A stretch of 41,183 nucleotides of DNA from Saksenaea vasiformis B4078 (lineage: Eukaryota; Mucoromycota; Mucoromycetes; Mucorales; Saksenaeaceae), in NCBI GenBank assembly GCA_000697055.1, contig JNDT01001475.1, forward strand, positions 1 through 41,183. Direction: 5' to 3'. Positions 9,273 through 20,560 of the stretch are shown here, in pieces. How positions within the stretch are numbered: position 1 is the stretch's first letter; every line of letters starts with the position of its first letter. The position numbers and the translations under genes were made by a program. Under the pieces are notes generated by a model that did not search any database, had not been told where the DNA came from, and saw only the letters and a list, made by a program, of their open reading frames with translations.

Positions 9273-11971
9273 ATGAACAGAGATGTGCGAAAAATCGACA
9301 AACGACGCGATAATTCGAGAGGTTTGTGTCCGTTGCGATCGATAGATATTGACAAGCAGAACCGGTTCTGTTTTGACCAATTCAGGACACGGTGGTTCAC
9401 TTCCCACTGGACCGCTCGACCATAAGCAGCTCTCTGCAGCGTGTTTGCAAGAGATCAAGGTTATGCAATCTTCCATAAAAAACGCTACGTGAGTACGCTT
9501 CGTAGAAAATACTCTCCTGACACCACTATAGGTACGCTATAAACACATTGACCTTCCAAGCACTGCCTAGCGGTCTTCGCCGTCGTGCCGCTGGACATGA
9601 TATTCAGCGTCTCCCAATAAGGTTAAGGGCAAAAGCGGAGCAAGAGGTACAAAGGGAAAAAAAAGGACCACTAGGGATTTAACCACGGATCTAGATGGCG
9701 TCGGCACCTCCCAAAAAATCAAAACCGAAGCGTAAGTTGCGAAGGAAGCGGTCGAAAACGCTCGTGGAGGAATATTTGAAGCGACAGAGTACGTTTGTAA
9801 AGCCTATCGTTATACGCATCTGACGGGTATTTCGTTAGCTAACAAAAAATGGCTGGAGACTCACATGTGGCATACCAAGCGCATGAAGATGATTGATATC
9901 TGGGGTTATCGTCTGGTAAAGTCATTGAGTCTGATCAAGCGTTATAGTAAAGCATGAACTAGGCGGCATATCCAAATACCAAATCTGCAAGAACTGCTTA
10001 TCGAGCTGCAACCCATCTCTCTATACTGCAGGATGTGTCTTACTACGGTTGCCTAGAGCTTAGAGGTGAATTCTCGGACATCGTCACTGTATTAGATACG
10101 CTTACGGATCCATCTGAGCCATCCATCGGCAGTATCAGGTAGGGCTTACTCATGTTTGACATAGCGAGTTGAAATCATGCTGTAGGTACAGAGCTGGTCA
10201 ACGCATTGGTCACACAAACTTGTATGAATATGCAGGCTATCCAAGCAAGTTTATATGTCCTGTGTCATATCTCTGGAGGCCAAATACCACAATAACTAAT
10301 AACTCAGCGTTGTGGATGTGGATACATCCAGCTGCCTTTATTCAAGCCATGTCCTGTATCAAAGATACAGTCGATACGCAGCGATCGAAGCTGACGCAAG
10401 GTAAATCGTGGACATTTATAGCTTGCTGTGACTGACTGAATTCGAAAGATATTGAATTACTGGATCTAAGAGATCAACTCCTACGTTTCGAATTCAGTGG
10501 ACCACGCTCAACTGCGCTGCTGCAGGCTGTCTTGGACCCTGTGACACTCAAGGAAAATAGCAGCCGTCTTTGGCGTGATTTGGCGTATGTGCGCTCATCC
10601 TCTTCTTTGCCGCCTGGCGTCGTACTCGGTTTCGATGTGCAAGACCCTCGTTTAAAGTAATTATTACTCGAGCAGCGTATATTATACTTACACAGACGTC
10701 GGAAACAAAGGTTCCCACAGAAAGTACCTCCTCGCACAAACAAGATTGATCCTGAAACCAACGCTCGTATCCAACATGTCATGCGTCGATGGCCGGAAAA
10801 CGTTGCTTTTTCTCATCTATGGGAGGATGAAATCCGGAAAAATGTGTTTGAAAACAAGAAAACAGAGCATGAGCTGAATAAACGCAGAGAAAAGGTATGT
10901 CATGCTGCTTTTACAATAAATATAATTGACATAGGATCAGAGTACGACGTCAAGACTTGAATTCACCCCGGACGACAGCCATGTGCCTATCTTACTCATC
11001 CAACGCGGAAATGCAGCATTTTACGGTTCAACAACCCAAAAGCCGCTATCGAATGCTGAAGTGACGGAAGGTTGGACCTTGATATTGCCTCGTGGATGGG
11101 GCAATGCATTTTGGAAATCGTTTGTATTTGCTGGGGCAAGGACTTGTGGTTACGCAAACATTCGTGAACTGCAGTTTGAAAGTGGTTTTGGTTGCTACCC
11201 TTTTGATTTCCCCGGTACCAAGGCTTATGAACAGCATCGCGAACGATTGAAGACGGATTTGGAAAGTAACTGGCTGCGAAAACCACCAGCAAAACGAGTC
11301 AATTATGCCAAATTTGGTGTGGAACATCCGTTTGACGCTGCCTTTGAACAACTGGGTCGCAACAAAGAGGGGTCAAAGTGTTGGTTACTACAAGGAGAAA
11401 AAGCGGCGTCCGCATTTTTGAATAGCGATGAGGTTGGATTACGGCAGTTTATAGAATCTATGCAAAGCAAACGCGGTCTACAATGCTCACCATTTCATCT
11501 GGAGGACGCTCTATTCAAAGTGCGCATCACCTATCTTGATCGCAGGAAGCCAACAGTAAATGCAATGATCTATTTGATAGAGGATCAACAACAATACAAT
11601 CGTTACGTTTCGCGTCAGGAAATTACAAGAACAAAGTCTAGAGAGGTACCACATAGTCATTAGAGGGAAAACTTAACCCAGTCTATCTTAACAGGATACT
11701 TTCTTTTCCGGATGTGAGCATATCGGGTATCTGACCAATGGAGGGTTCTCGTTGACTATGGGTCGTGGTTTCGGTGTGGGTGCCTGCACCGTTTATGGTA
11801 TCCGAAAGATGCAGGAAATTGATCAAAGGTAAGGGAGCAAGGAGGGATAAATACCAGCGATTGATTTTAATGACTCCCTTTAGACAACAACGAAAAACCA
11901 AATTTCTGGTCTTGATCCGAAATCCCAACTCTAAAGAAGGCCGACCTGCACAGTTAAATATCCTAAGTTAA
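9273..11971 (+). CDS. POP1: POP1, RNase P/MRP protein subunit
   Basis: Large protein subunit of the RNase P and RNase MRP ribonucleoproteins, which process tRNA 5' ends and pre-rRNA in the nucleus and nucleolus. Twelve exons: 9273-9321, 9386-9488, 9532-9646, 9695-9788, 9839-9915, 9963-10138, 10186-10400, 10449-10656, 10696-10894, 10935-11645, 11695-11828, 11884-11971, giving 722 residues. Hallmarks in order: LRRRAAGHDIQRLP near residue 65, basic block KPKRKLRRKRSK, WLETHMWHTKRM near 124, SYYGCLELRG, CPVSYLWRP, LWMWIHPAAF, PRGWGNAFW, and C-terminal GYLTNGGFSLTMGRGFGVG. All phases agree. Exon 1 is the least certain: its donor is GTTTGT rather than GTRAGT. The POP1 N-terminal and POPLD regions both appear complete. 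Converges on coatomer zeta with 254 bp between the stops. Confidence 0.95.
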
Positions 11972-12225
11972 ACGCAGCAACCGCCCTTAATTTTCTATCT
12001 GATCCTTTCCGAAAGAGATGCTCATGTCACGATAAAACGCGTATGTATTTGTAAATCTTGCATCAGCTCCATAATACCATTGAACTTGTACCTACAACGA
12101 TTCATAATCCTTAAATACCATTGATCTGTGCAAAATCAGACAAAAAGGTAGTAGGGCGATCTCATGTTGATAGTTAAAAATTCTTCTGTAAAGGACTATT
12201 TTTGGACTAGATGTGTGGGTACTGT

Positions 12226-12902
12226 TCATCTCAACAGTTGGTTTGCTATTTTTTCTCTTGCTGTCTGATATGCTTGCATGAAAGATTGTTCGCTGAAAGG
12301 AATATCAACGACATCAAGACGTGGCTTCGAAACTCGGTTGACAATTGCGTTGGCGTCAGTCTCCAAGATAATTCTGCAAACAAAATAGTTCAGTACGGCT
12401 ACGGGAGAAATCCTCTTACCCTCCATCAACTGTCTCATCAAGACAGAGCACGACAAGATCCAAATTATCTATGATAAGACGCTTTTCCACTTGGAATCTA
12501 CAACAGTTTCGCGATGAATCAAATGAAATGTGCGCATGACTTGCGTACCTTAACACGGTGGAAACAGCATCGTAAAACGCACTTAACATGCTCCATAGGA
12601 TTAACTCATTCTCTTCCTGGGAACCGACCACGTAAAAGAAAATGTCAATATTAGACCTGTACAAAATAACTTGATTGTTGTATAGAATCACTTCGCCTAA
12701 CTTTGCCATTAGCTCTTGCATTAAGCATTTTCATCATCCTTCTACCTTGCGCCCGTTTGGTTTTTTCGAAAAGACCTTTTTCAAATGCTTTTTGTTCCTT
12801 CAAACTAGGATTTTCGGAACCGTAGTATTTGGCGAGCACACGATTTCCTTCAGCATCAAGGAGAATGACGGCCTTTACAGAGTATAGCGACAAATTCACC
12901 AT
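12226..12902 (-). CDS. RET3: Coatomer subunit zeta (COPI)
   Basis: Small zeta subunit of the COPI coat, which drives Golgi-to-ER and intra-Golgi vesicle traffic. It belongs to the clathrin-adaptor small-chain (longin-like) family. Exons in coding order 12746-12902, 12549-12696, 12420-12497, 12226-12373 give 176 residues, close to the family norm. Landmarks: [20 protein letters not shown] at the N-terminus, [53 protein letters not shown] and [14 protein letters not shown]. The ATG at 12902 gives the usual M-x-N-L-S-L-Y start. An open extension to 12917 is probably untranslated. The upstream side faces the Mis6 gene across 1.6 kb. Confidence 0.96.
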
Positions 12903-14549
12903 CACGTACAAGTACAAGTTAACGATGCGCTTTCAAACTGCGTCCAACAAATACGTGCTGTCGAAGTCACCGTCGCAGCAATTTGAGACCCGACTCTGCG
13001 GACATTGGTGCAGGCGTGAAATGCAGAGCAAGAGATACGACACGTCCGATAATAATAATAATAATAATACACGCGGTGTATGAGTAGAGACATGTAATAT
13101 CGATATCAGTGTCACTTTAACAGTTATAATTATACCAAAGCTTAATGAGAAATGATCGCAGCTTTGTTTACTTGCAACTTTACTCAAAGGTCAGTAGAGA
13201 ACTTCCGTCCGCGTTCCCAGCGCACGAAACAGCTACTTGTAAAGATTACATCAAAAAAAGAATACATCTAAGTCTGGTAGAGAGGGACAAGGTACTATCA
13301 AGGAGATCATTCTCGGTGGGACTGACTACGGGTTGTGCACTATGTCAGCAAGTGTAACCTTCACAGAAGAGTGATATCAATTTCATGTTGATCTTTATAG
13401 CAAGTTTTGAGTGTTATTAAGCAACATTCATTAAAGTAAAGGCCGAACCCATGTTGATTAAGATATAAAGTTTCTTTCCCAATTTGGATATTCTAAAACA
13501 GCGGCAGTCTACGAATTACCCACTTTTCCTTCGGGTGTATCCGAAGGAAATCCTGTCCCCAAAATCGTGCTCAAATTTTAGGAATTGCAGATTTTGGTTT
13601 ATCTTACAGGTAGTTTGTTTAAACCGTTTAAACTGTCTTAGCAGAATTCAGCGTTAAAATCCATGAGAGTTTTGTTAAAAGCAAACAATAGAACGAAGAC
13701 CCAACTCGGGAATCCCAGCCCTCCCGCCCTCTGGGACACTCAATTTATGGCTCATCCTCAATGATACACCAATGGTGTACACCATCATCGTTCAAAGGAC
13801 CTTTGTCGTTCGTTTCCTCCCTTTCGTAGTTTAGCTACCACATCTCTTTCCTTCCATTTGCCGTCGTAAATGTCTGTCTGGACGTTCCTCACCGCAGATC
13901 AATTAAAGATTCAAAATTTGATAAACATTGTAAGACTTTAGGATGTTTATGTCAGTACGCATCAGAGGAAAAAGAATCGACAACTTCACGTGCTGTATCT
14001 CTTTCAACGCTTACGGTGTGAAACCTTCCTTTTTTTTTTTAGGACAACAAAAAATCCGAGCATGCCTGAGCTTTTTTTCTTCTTTCTTTTCAGCTATCCA
14101 AGAAGTGTATATCTCAGTCAATTCTATACTGAATACATTTAAAAACCGTGCGTCAGCGGTTAAAAGGTAGGCCTATCATATGTTTAGTATACACGCTGAC
14201 ACTTTTGCGGTGCACCACTGGGTTCCCGGAAATTACGTGGGATAAGGCTGCCTGATGATGGAAACCTGTGACTTTTCGTCCAGTGTGTCCGAAGGCCAAT
14301 TCCCTTGAATCTATTCTGAGAAATGAGCTCAGAAATGTCCTCATGCTATAGTTAGTATCCATTTCACGAACGCAATCTTCCTTATCTTACAGTTAAATTT
14401 CATTTTATGTAGCGATCGAAGATCACCAGGGCACTTTTAGCGATGGGGCGAATAGTGATCTCGGTGCAGACATTTGGGGTGTAGGCGATCTAGGCGATCG
14501 AGGCGATCGAGAAGTCAATGCGTCAGGAAACGGCAATGAAGACGCGACA
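12903..14549. other. Intergenic region between RET3 and Mis6
   Basis: Shared upstream region of two divergent genes. It contains an (AAT)n microsatellite at 13050-13068, a perfect 14-bp palindrome ATGGTGTACACCAT at 13772-13785, and two adjacent GTTTAAAC palindromes near 13617-13634. In the Mis6 frame, 14396-14549 stays open and follows a pyrimidine-rich acceptor near 14394, so a short upstream Mis6 exon may lie here. I could not place its ATG. Confidence 0.5.
13050..13068 (+). repeat. (AAT)n microsatellite
   Basis: About six tandem AAT units in the upstream region of the coatomer zeta gene. Confidence 0.85.
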
Positions 14550-17500
14550 ATGGATTTTAACGAGACTGATATCGATTTCCAGCTACGTTACGCCCTCCAA
14601 GAGCTTTGCGCAGGTAAGAACATGCCACGTGCATTTGAAAGGCCTGTTGTCTGACATTTTTGTCTTCGGTACAAGCTGGAAACCAATACAAAGTTAATCG
14701 CATATTCCAAAATATTTACGATCAAGTACAGCCAATTGTCATGAAGTACGGCCTATCACACGATCATTTGCAGCTCGTCTTGGATCTCATTTATAGTAAA
14801 AAGCTAGGTACGATTAACCCGATGACTAGGCGGCTGTTAACCAGTACACGTAGTGGAGGGAAAAAAAGGAAAACTTATTCAACTTCTCTTACCACGAGAT
14901 ACTGTGCCATCCAAATATGTTGTCCGCATCTTTGGATATCTCTCCTGCCGCCAATACAGTCCTGCGATCATGGTAAGTCTGAAGTGTTATCCAGTAATTA
15001 TCTCACATGCCTTTCTGGTTTAGGCTAAGCTTCTAAAATGGGTTATTACTATTTATGACTTAATCGATTCAACAGAAAGCGTTGTCAATCTATATACCGT
15101 TTTGTTTCATTATCTACCATCAGAGACACTAAGGTACTGCAGTTACGGATGAGTTGCCTCGCGGTAATTTACGTTTTGCCACAGACCCTATTTATGTCAC
15201 CTGCTTTATTTTATGACGAAGCGTGTCCACGTCAAACCGTATAGAGTTAAACGACTGTAAGACTTGATGATGAAAAAGTTGCGCGTTATAACTTTGTCTC
15301 TAGACTCGACTATGTAGCCCAGTTCGGCAGCAATTCAGGGTTATATGGATTACTTTTGGTTTACAAGGAGTACAATCCAGATATTTCTATTCCTCCTAAC
15401 GCTGGAAAACGCGGTTTGATGTTCACGGTATATTTGGACTAGTTTGCGAGTATTCATCTGATAGCCTATTGTAGCATCCGGATCCTAGGATGAGAGAAGC
15501 GATTGAAGATATACATGCAGCATTGGAAGATACCTCTACTAGCGATATGGGACTCTACAAGCCGGCCTTGAGCGATCCACAAGTAGTATGGCGACGTGTT
15601 TAGAGATCTGTGATTAACGTTTGTTTCAGAAAAAAAGAAGGCGAAATGATAGATCAGCAGTGGATATCCCTGGTATAGAGACAATCAATGCGGATCTGGT
15701 AAACTGCCCGAAGTGTCTAAACAGCGTTAACAATTTATCCTTCTTGTTGGTAGAACACTACCACCATCAAGGAAATTGCAGATGCAAGTCAACTCGCTGA
15801 GAATATCGATCAGCTGAGGTTACCTGATCAAATGGCATCTGTCTTGGAAAATAGGATCCTACAGCATGCAGTGATATGCAATCCAAACGGTAAGTAGAGA
15901 GTTTACCGCAGCACATATCTGACTTTTCGCAAAAGTTACAACTGTTGCGCGTATTAGCCAATGGCTTGCTCAAAATTTACTGGATCTTGTCGAGCGGAAC
16001 AATAGGACGCGAAAAAGCCGCTCGTTGTTTCATGATCTACTCCAAAAGATGATCGCCATGACACGATTGACGAAGGTAATGGATTACCCATATGCACCAT
16101 CTACTGACGGTATCTTTAGGCACATCTTCCTGTGATGGAGACTTTCTTGAAAAATTATCTTAAAACTTGGAATGGGATCGATTTTACGGAAGAGATATTT
16201 GAACTTATAACGTTCGTAAAACCAGACTCCTTTGATGGTACGTACTATTTCGCATATGAAATTAATCATATATTCAATGCACCTATAGAATTGTATATAG
16301 CTTTTTTAAAGCCGTTGTATCGGCTGTATTGCGTATCAGGCGTGATTTGGAAGGTAAGTTTGCTGCCCATTAAAGAGGACAGCACCCTAAACTTTGCCGC
16401 AGGCTCGTCTTATCTTATGTTATACTGAATGGTTAAAAAACTGGGCCTTGCTGGATTGGAACCGTCATTCTGAACGACGAGCGACAACAGATCCAGGGGA
16501 AGAAGTAGACGACTTGTAGGTGAACCTATGATCTTTTTCCTTACAACTTATTTTCGACAGAATATGGCTTTTTCAAGGTCTATCGTATAATGTTGACTAT
16601 TTCCGAACTATGCAAGAGTTCATCCAACATGTCGATCAAGTGAATGTCATGGGATTGATATTGGAAGAGGATCACCCACTTTTGCAACACGCTACTCTTT
16701 CTTTTTTTGAGCTGGTAAAAAGTACTTGTCACTCGTAGCATTTTTACTAAAAACACAAGTAGGTCTCATCTATTTCTATCCATCATGATATCCCAGAAAT
16801 CATTATACCTGCTGCACCATTCGTGTACCGCAGCTTTTTTTCAGCCTCACCTATGGCAGTTTCAAGAATATGCGGCATCATTTCACAGTACAAAAGAGCA
16901 TTTGAGGAAAATGATCGCAAGACAGGTGATTGGGTATCGAGGCATACACAAAGTTATCTCGAGCATTTCAATGCATATGTCATGGATATATGTAATGCGC
17001 TGTGGCGCAACCTCGCTCTAAGTCGGACAGACCAGACTGTGATGGCGTTTTCTTTGACGGAGTAATTATCAAGTTTATACGAAAGCAGTATTAATGATTG
17101 TTCTTGCAGAGAAATTGTAGAAACATACAAAGCCATATGTGAAGAGCGAGACGAACTACTGAACCTTGCGTTATCCCTTACGCATTCAGCTGCATTTATC
17201 GGATTCTCGAAGCGGTTCACAACTGTAAGTAGTACAAAGTTTTGATACGGCAAGTGATAACGATTTTGGCGCCCTCGAAAGTTCAAGGAGAAGGAGATGG
17301 CGGTTTCGCTATGTTTGGACGGACCAATAACGTCACAACGATTGAAGGAATTAGCAAAGGTAAGGTTAATAATAGATAGCTGTATGACACTAAGCCTACG
17401 ACGGAGCAGAAGGACGGAATCTCATTGAACTATACGGAGTTTCGCGTTGAATACCTTGGTTACTTAAAGGAGCTTGGTTTGCAAGGTGTCCATAGCTTAC

Positions 17501-17577
17501 TTTACTCGTGTATGAGTTCATTGATTAGCCGGCGGCTCATAACACAGCAACATGATGAAATCAGTATATCTTCATAA
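14550..17577 (+). CDS. mis6: CENP-I / Mis6 inner kinetochore protein
   Basis: Member of the CENP-I/Mis6 family, a helical-repeat subunit of the constitutive centromere-associated network. Eighteen exons: 14550-14613, 14676-14807, 14854-14972, 15024-15133, 15185-15256, 15304-15427, 15475-15582, 15630-15698, 15754-15889, 15936-16075, 16120-16237, 16289-16353, 16403-16515, 16561-16714, 16763-17061, 17110-17224, 17282-17359, 17410-17577. They give 727 residues from the first in-frame Met, near the length of vertebrate CENP-I. Diagnostic block: LKWVITIYDLIDSTE, LYTVLFHYLPSE, then PYLCHLLYFMTKRVHVKPYR, RVKRLLDYVAQFG, and LPDQMASVLENRILQHAV. Every junction keeps phase. The start is uncertain, since the frame stays open to about 14396 and may be fed by an upstream exon. 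A transposon nest begins about 400 bp downstream. Confidence 0.9.
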
Positions 17578-17870
17578 TCTACTACAATAGAAGATCAAAG
17601 CGAACAGATATTAAACTCATTTACGATTAATGATTCCAGATATGAGTCTTCCAGCGGAATAATCAGGGTGCTTTAAAAATTCTTTTCAGAAGCATACTTT
17701 GCCCTATTCAACGGAGATTGTCCTCGGTGTGTGCCGGAATCCACAAACAGCAACGATCTGATTGGAACAATCTACACAACGGCTTGAGACTTCTATTAAA
17801 ATAGTTAAAAGATCTGTGGTGCTTCGCACTATCTATAGTACCAAGGTCTACTTGCTGTTGTACCTTGCAG
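17578..17870. other. Short gap downstream of Mis6
   Basis: 3' flank of Mis6. No supported gene, although plus-strand sequence from about 17690 onward reads coding-like in patches and could belong with the truncated frame that starts at 17871. Confidence 0.3.
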
Positions 17871-18014
17871 CACCATTACAAGTCCCGACACCGCCCTACA
17901 GCAGTTTAACTTGGGATTAGACGAATTTGGAGACGCGCTTGATTTCTTTGAGACTTTTAGGCAATTTACTGAAACGACATGTATTACTTCAGCCAGTCCC
18001 TTTTTGCAGGCGCC
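17871..18014 (+). pseudogene. Truncated plus-strand exon abutting transposase
   Basis: Directly after a good splice acceptor (pyrimidine tract and GCAG ending at 17870), a frame encodes about 47 coding-like residues including ALQQFNLGLDEFGDALDFF and ETFRQFTETTCITSASP. It then runs into the C-terminal end of the minus-strand transposase without a natural end. It may be a fragment of a host gene cut by the element, but no family is recognised. Confidence 0.22.
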
Positions 18015-18852
18015 GAATCCCAATAAGTCTCAGCATGTCTTATCCAACCTTGGCAATCAGATGTAGTAACTATCTTGCATGCCTCAGCAATGTGTGACGT
18101 GAGCATGTCAGATTTATCGAGAGGATCTCTTCTAATATTCTTCTTGGTTTTGGACCAGTATTTTTCAATGGGGTTCAAGAAAGGCGGATATGACGGCATA
18201 GACAAAGATTTATAACCGCGCTTGTTGATAGCATCCACGACAAACGAGAGTAATGGATTCTGCAATTATCCATCACAATAAACATATTCTTCATATTATA
18301 GTTATCCAAAATATCCATCACCGACTTCATAAACCGGACCATATGATAAGCTATAGTGCCTTTCTCGAATTTTACTGGTTTTGCGTCGGTTTGATCACCA
18401 GTTTTTCTCTTCCTGGAAGGAGCCGACTCAGGAAACTCTTTCTCGATCCTGCCTGCATCACTCTTCTTTAATGGCTTCACCTTTGAGAAACAGACCGTCC
18501 CAAAATGAGAGATACGGCCCGCAAGGCTGATATTTACGCCCTTCTGGGTGTGTACCTTTACGACAGCAGGATCTCCAATCCTTGACCATGCACGGCCTCT
18601 CATCAAATGTGAGTGAAAGCCTGCTTCATCAGCAAGCATGCAATTCTCTTGAAAGCTAACACCGGCAACCCTCCACTGATTAACGATGGTGGACCGCAGT
18701 TGAATAGTTTTTGGGACATCGCGTTTCAAAGTGTACTTGGTTGCCTGCTTCAATGAGATCGCACGTTTTTCCCGAATATGCTTGTAAAGATCAGGAATAG
18801 AGATTCCAAGCCCTTCAAAAATGTTCACAGAACATTTGTTTTGCTTCCGCAA
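17984..18852 (-). pseudogene. DDE_3 (Tc1/mariner-like) transposase, 5'-truncated and frameshifted
   Basis: Cut-and-paste transposase of the DDE_3 endonuclease family. Minus-strand frame 18852-18175 covers GISIPDLYKHIREKRAISL, then the first catalytic Asp in MLADEAGFHSHL and the second in MFIVMDNCRIH. Just after NCRIHYS a one-base indel near 18245 shifts into frame 18265-17984, which continues through the third acidic residue in SYPPFLNPIEKYW and ends at SDCQGWIRHAETYWD plus a short tail. All three D, D, E residues survive. The N-terminal helix-turn-helix DNA-binding part is missing: the upstream sequence is foreign (nuclease-like fragment). Terminal inverted repeats were not found. Confidence 0.85.
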
Positions 18853-19085
18853 GAATAGTTGAGAGATTATAATTGTTTAGACAATATTTTATTGCTCGGG
18901 CCATGAAGGTTCTAGAGACAACGCTCTGAATTTCGACAAGCACGGGTGGCAGACTAGAATTGCTTGCCAGACGCGGCACGTACAGGACATCGCACTCAGT
19001 GCCATCGATAAATGCAGTTCCACTCGTAGTATAGGTTACTTGGGGGACATCTGTGCAAACATGCAGCATCCACTCAACTTTCGGA
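18850..19085 (-). pseudogene. PD-(D/E)XK-like domain fragment fused between two transposon pieces
   Basis: Between the retroelement RT fragment and the DDE transposase lies about 75 codons in the frame that runs 19228-18815. Key parts are GTAFIDGTECDVLYVPRL, then LPPVLVEIQSVV, then RTFMARAIKYCLNNYN. The pattern D-x(n)-E-I-Q followed by a helix with FMxRAIxYC resembles the D-ExQ core of PD-(D/E)XK nuclease-fold proteins that I associate with repetitive families in mucoralean genomes. The assignment is by motif only. The fragment has neither a natural start nor a natural end. Confidence 0.4.
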
Positions 19086-20395
19086 CTTCTGAGAGACACG
19101 ACCATCCTCCACAGGTATCGTCTGGATTCCGGGTGAATCGGCACTACCGTGTACGCATCCTTTAGGGCGATTTTCGCCAGAAAGTCTCCTGGTTCCACTA
19201 TTCCCCTGAGAGCTGGGAGACCTTCCATCTTGAAGTGATGCGTATGTATATAACGATTTATTTTTGTGCAATCCAGAATTGGACGAAGCTTGCTCTGTTA
19301 TTGGATAGCGAACTATTGTGGAAGGAACCTCCGGTCCTGGGAGGGACTCTTCTCTATCACTCCTGCTGTCAAGAATTGCCGTACTGCCTGTTTCACCGCT
19401 CCCTGCTCTGTCGTCGATAGAGAGCGGCTGCGGGTGTTCCACGGGATGGGGTGGGAACTCCACTGCACCTGATATCCTTGTTCAAGTACTGATATGGCCA
19501 TCTGTGTAATATAGTCTTCTTCCATTGTGTCACGAATTTTTGGAGTCTGCCTCCTGGGATGGATACCGACTTTGGGGATACTGTATGCCGGATTGGATGT
19601 CAACGGTGATTCCTTGACCGGCAACAAGGATGAAGTTATTGTGTGTTTGGCTCGGACTGACTCTGGGGAGCTCCCGATGGGGGCCCCGTTCCCTCTCTGC
19701 CAAAATCCCATTTGTTGAATGGCCTTGAATTATATTGCGACCGTCTTCCTCCCCGATGTCCATTCTGGTGTCGTAGTCTCACAGCTACTCTGATGAGCTG
19801 GTCTTGATGCCATTATTAACGGATTTGGTGGACGTCTTCCTCGGAGAAAGCCAACATCTTATCCCTGTCTTCGGGCTCCATGTGCTCGGTAAAGCTGAGC
19901 GCCTTTGAGGTGAGATTCTTGGTGTCTCGGCCCATGACTATAGCACTGGCAAAGCCAAAGATAGCCAGTTGTCGGACCTTCTGTGAGATCTCTGATGCGG
20001 TCCTGAAGTTCACTGGCGTCGCCTTCGATAAGTAAGTTGATCTCTTCATAAAGTTCCGTGGCTGCTCGGTCGGATGCTCCGGGTCGATCTGTATCCTTGT
20101 AGTGTTGCACAATAACTTAGTAGCTTTCGAATGTGTTGCGTTTAAGCCTTGTCACAAACGAGGGGTCAATAGCACCGGCCTTTGTCCAGCTCCCTCCATC
20201 GTAGCGGAGAAGGGCTCTCTGAAAGCGTTTGACCGCGGTGGCGGCGTTCTCCCCCAATTCGTCCAGGCCAGCCTGAATTTCTGGCGGTAGAGGATAGACC
20301 TGATGGGTATCTAGTTTTTGTTCTCGAGCTTCCAGGATCTAGCCAGTGCTAGGAGTTCCTGGATTTGTTCTTTGGTAAAGTCATTATTCATAGGC
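19080..20395 (-). mobile_element. DIRS-like retroelement, truncated and inactive
   Basis: Minus strand. A Gag-like ORF1 begins at an ATG near 20393 (NDFTKEQIQELLALARSW). It continues with ELGENAATAVKRFQRALL and AGAIDPSFVTRL, then frame 20112-19816 with RQLAIFGFASAIVMGRD, and is interrupted by a TAG near 20338 and by frame changes. The reverse-transcriptase part follows: ISVLEQGYQVQW, VKQAVRQFLTAGVIEKS, a fingers/palm segment with LRPVLDCTKINRYI, FKMEGLPALRGIV, and motif A as IALKDAYTVVPIHPESRRYL. The catalytic Asp expected before LKDAY is Ala. The element stops right after motif A at about 19085. The GYQVQW and FKMEG motifs favour DIRS over Ty3/gypsy. RNase H and tyrosine recombinase are absent. 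Confidence 0.75.
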
Positions 20396-20404
20396 AGGGA
20401 GTGC

Positions 20405-20560
20405 GCGGCTTTGAGAAGGCTAAGATAGAAGGAGAGGGAATTATTCTTTTTATTTTATATCTGAGAATAAAACAAGCGGCTTTGTGGAAGCCGATCACAT
20501 CTGAGGGTGAGCGACCCATCAACGGGGTTGTGCTAGGTACGCCACACAAAGCGAAATTGA
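20405..20560 (+). repeat. Retroelement-flanking repeat, copy 1
   Basis: Immediately outside the start of the Gag-like frame. Shares ordered blocks with 28046-28215: AGGCTAAG, TTTTATTTTATA, TCTGAGAATAAAACAAG, GGCTTTGTG, GAGCGACC and TACGCCACACAA. Its position suggests the left terminal repeat of the DIRS-like element. Confidence 0.75.

Noticed and set aside
10983..11351. Minus-strand frames inside POP1
   Set aside because: They are shadows of POP1 exon 10, whose plus-strand frame matches the family.
13943..14170. Frame considered as a first exon of Mis6
   Set aside because: It has no donor that joins in phase to the exon ending at 14613, and no similarity to CENP-I N-termini.
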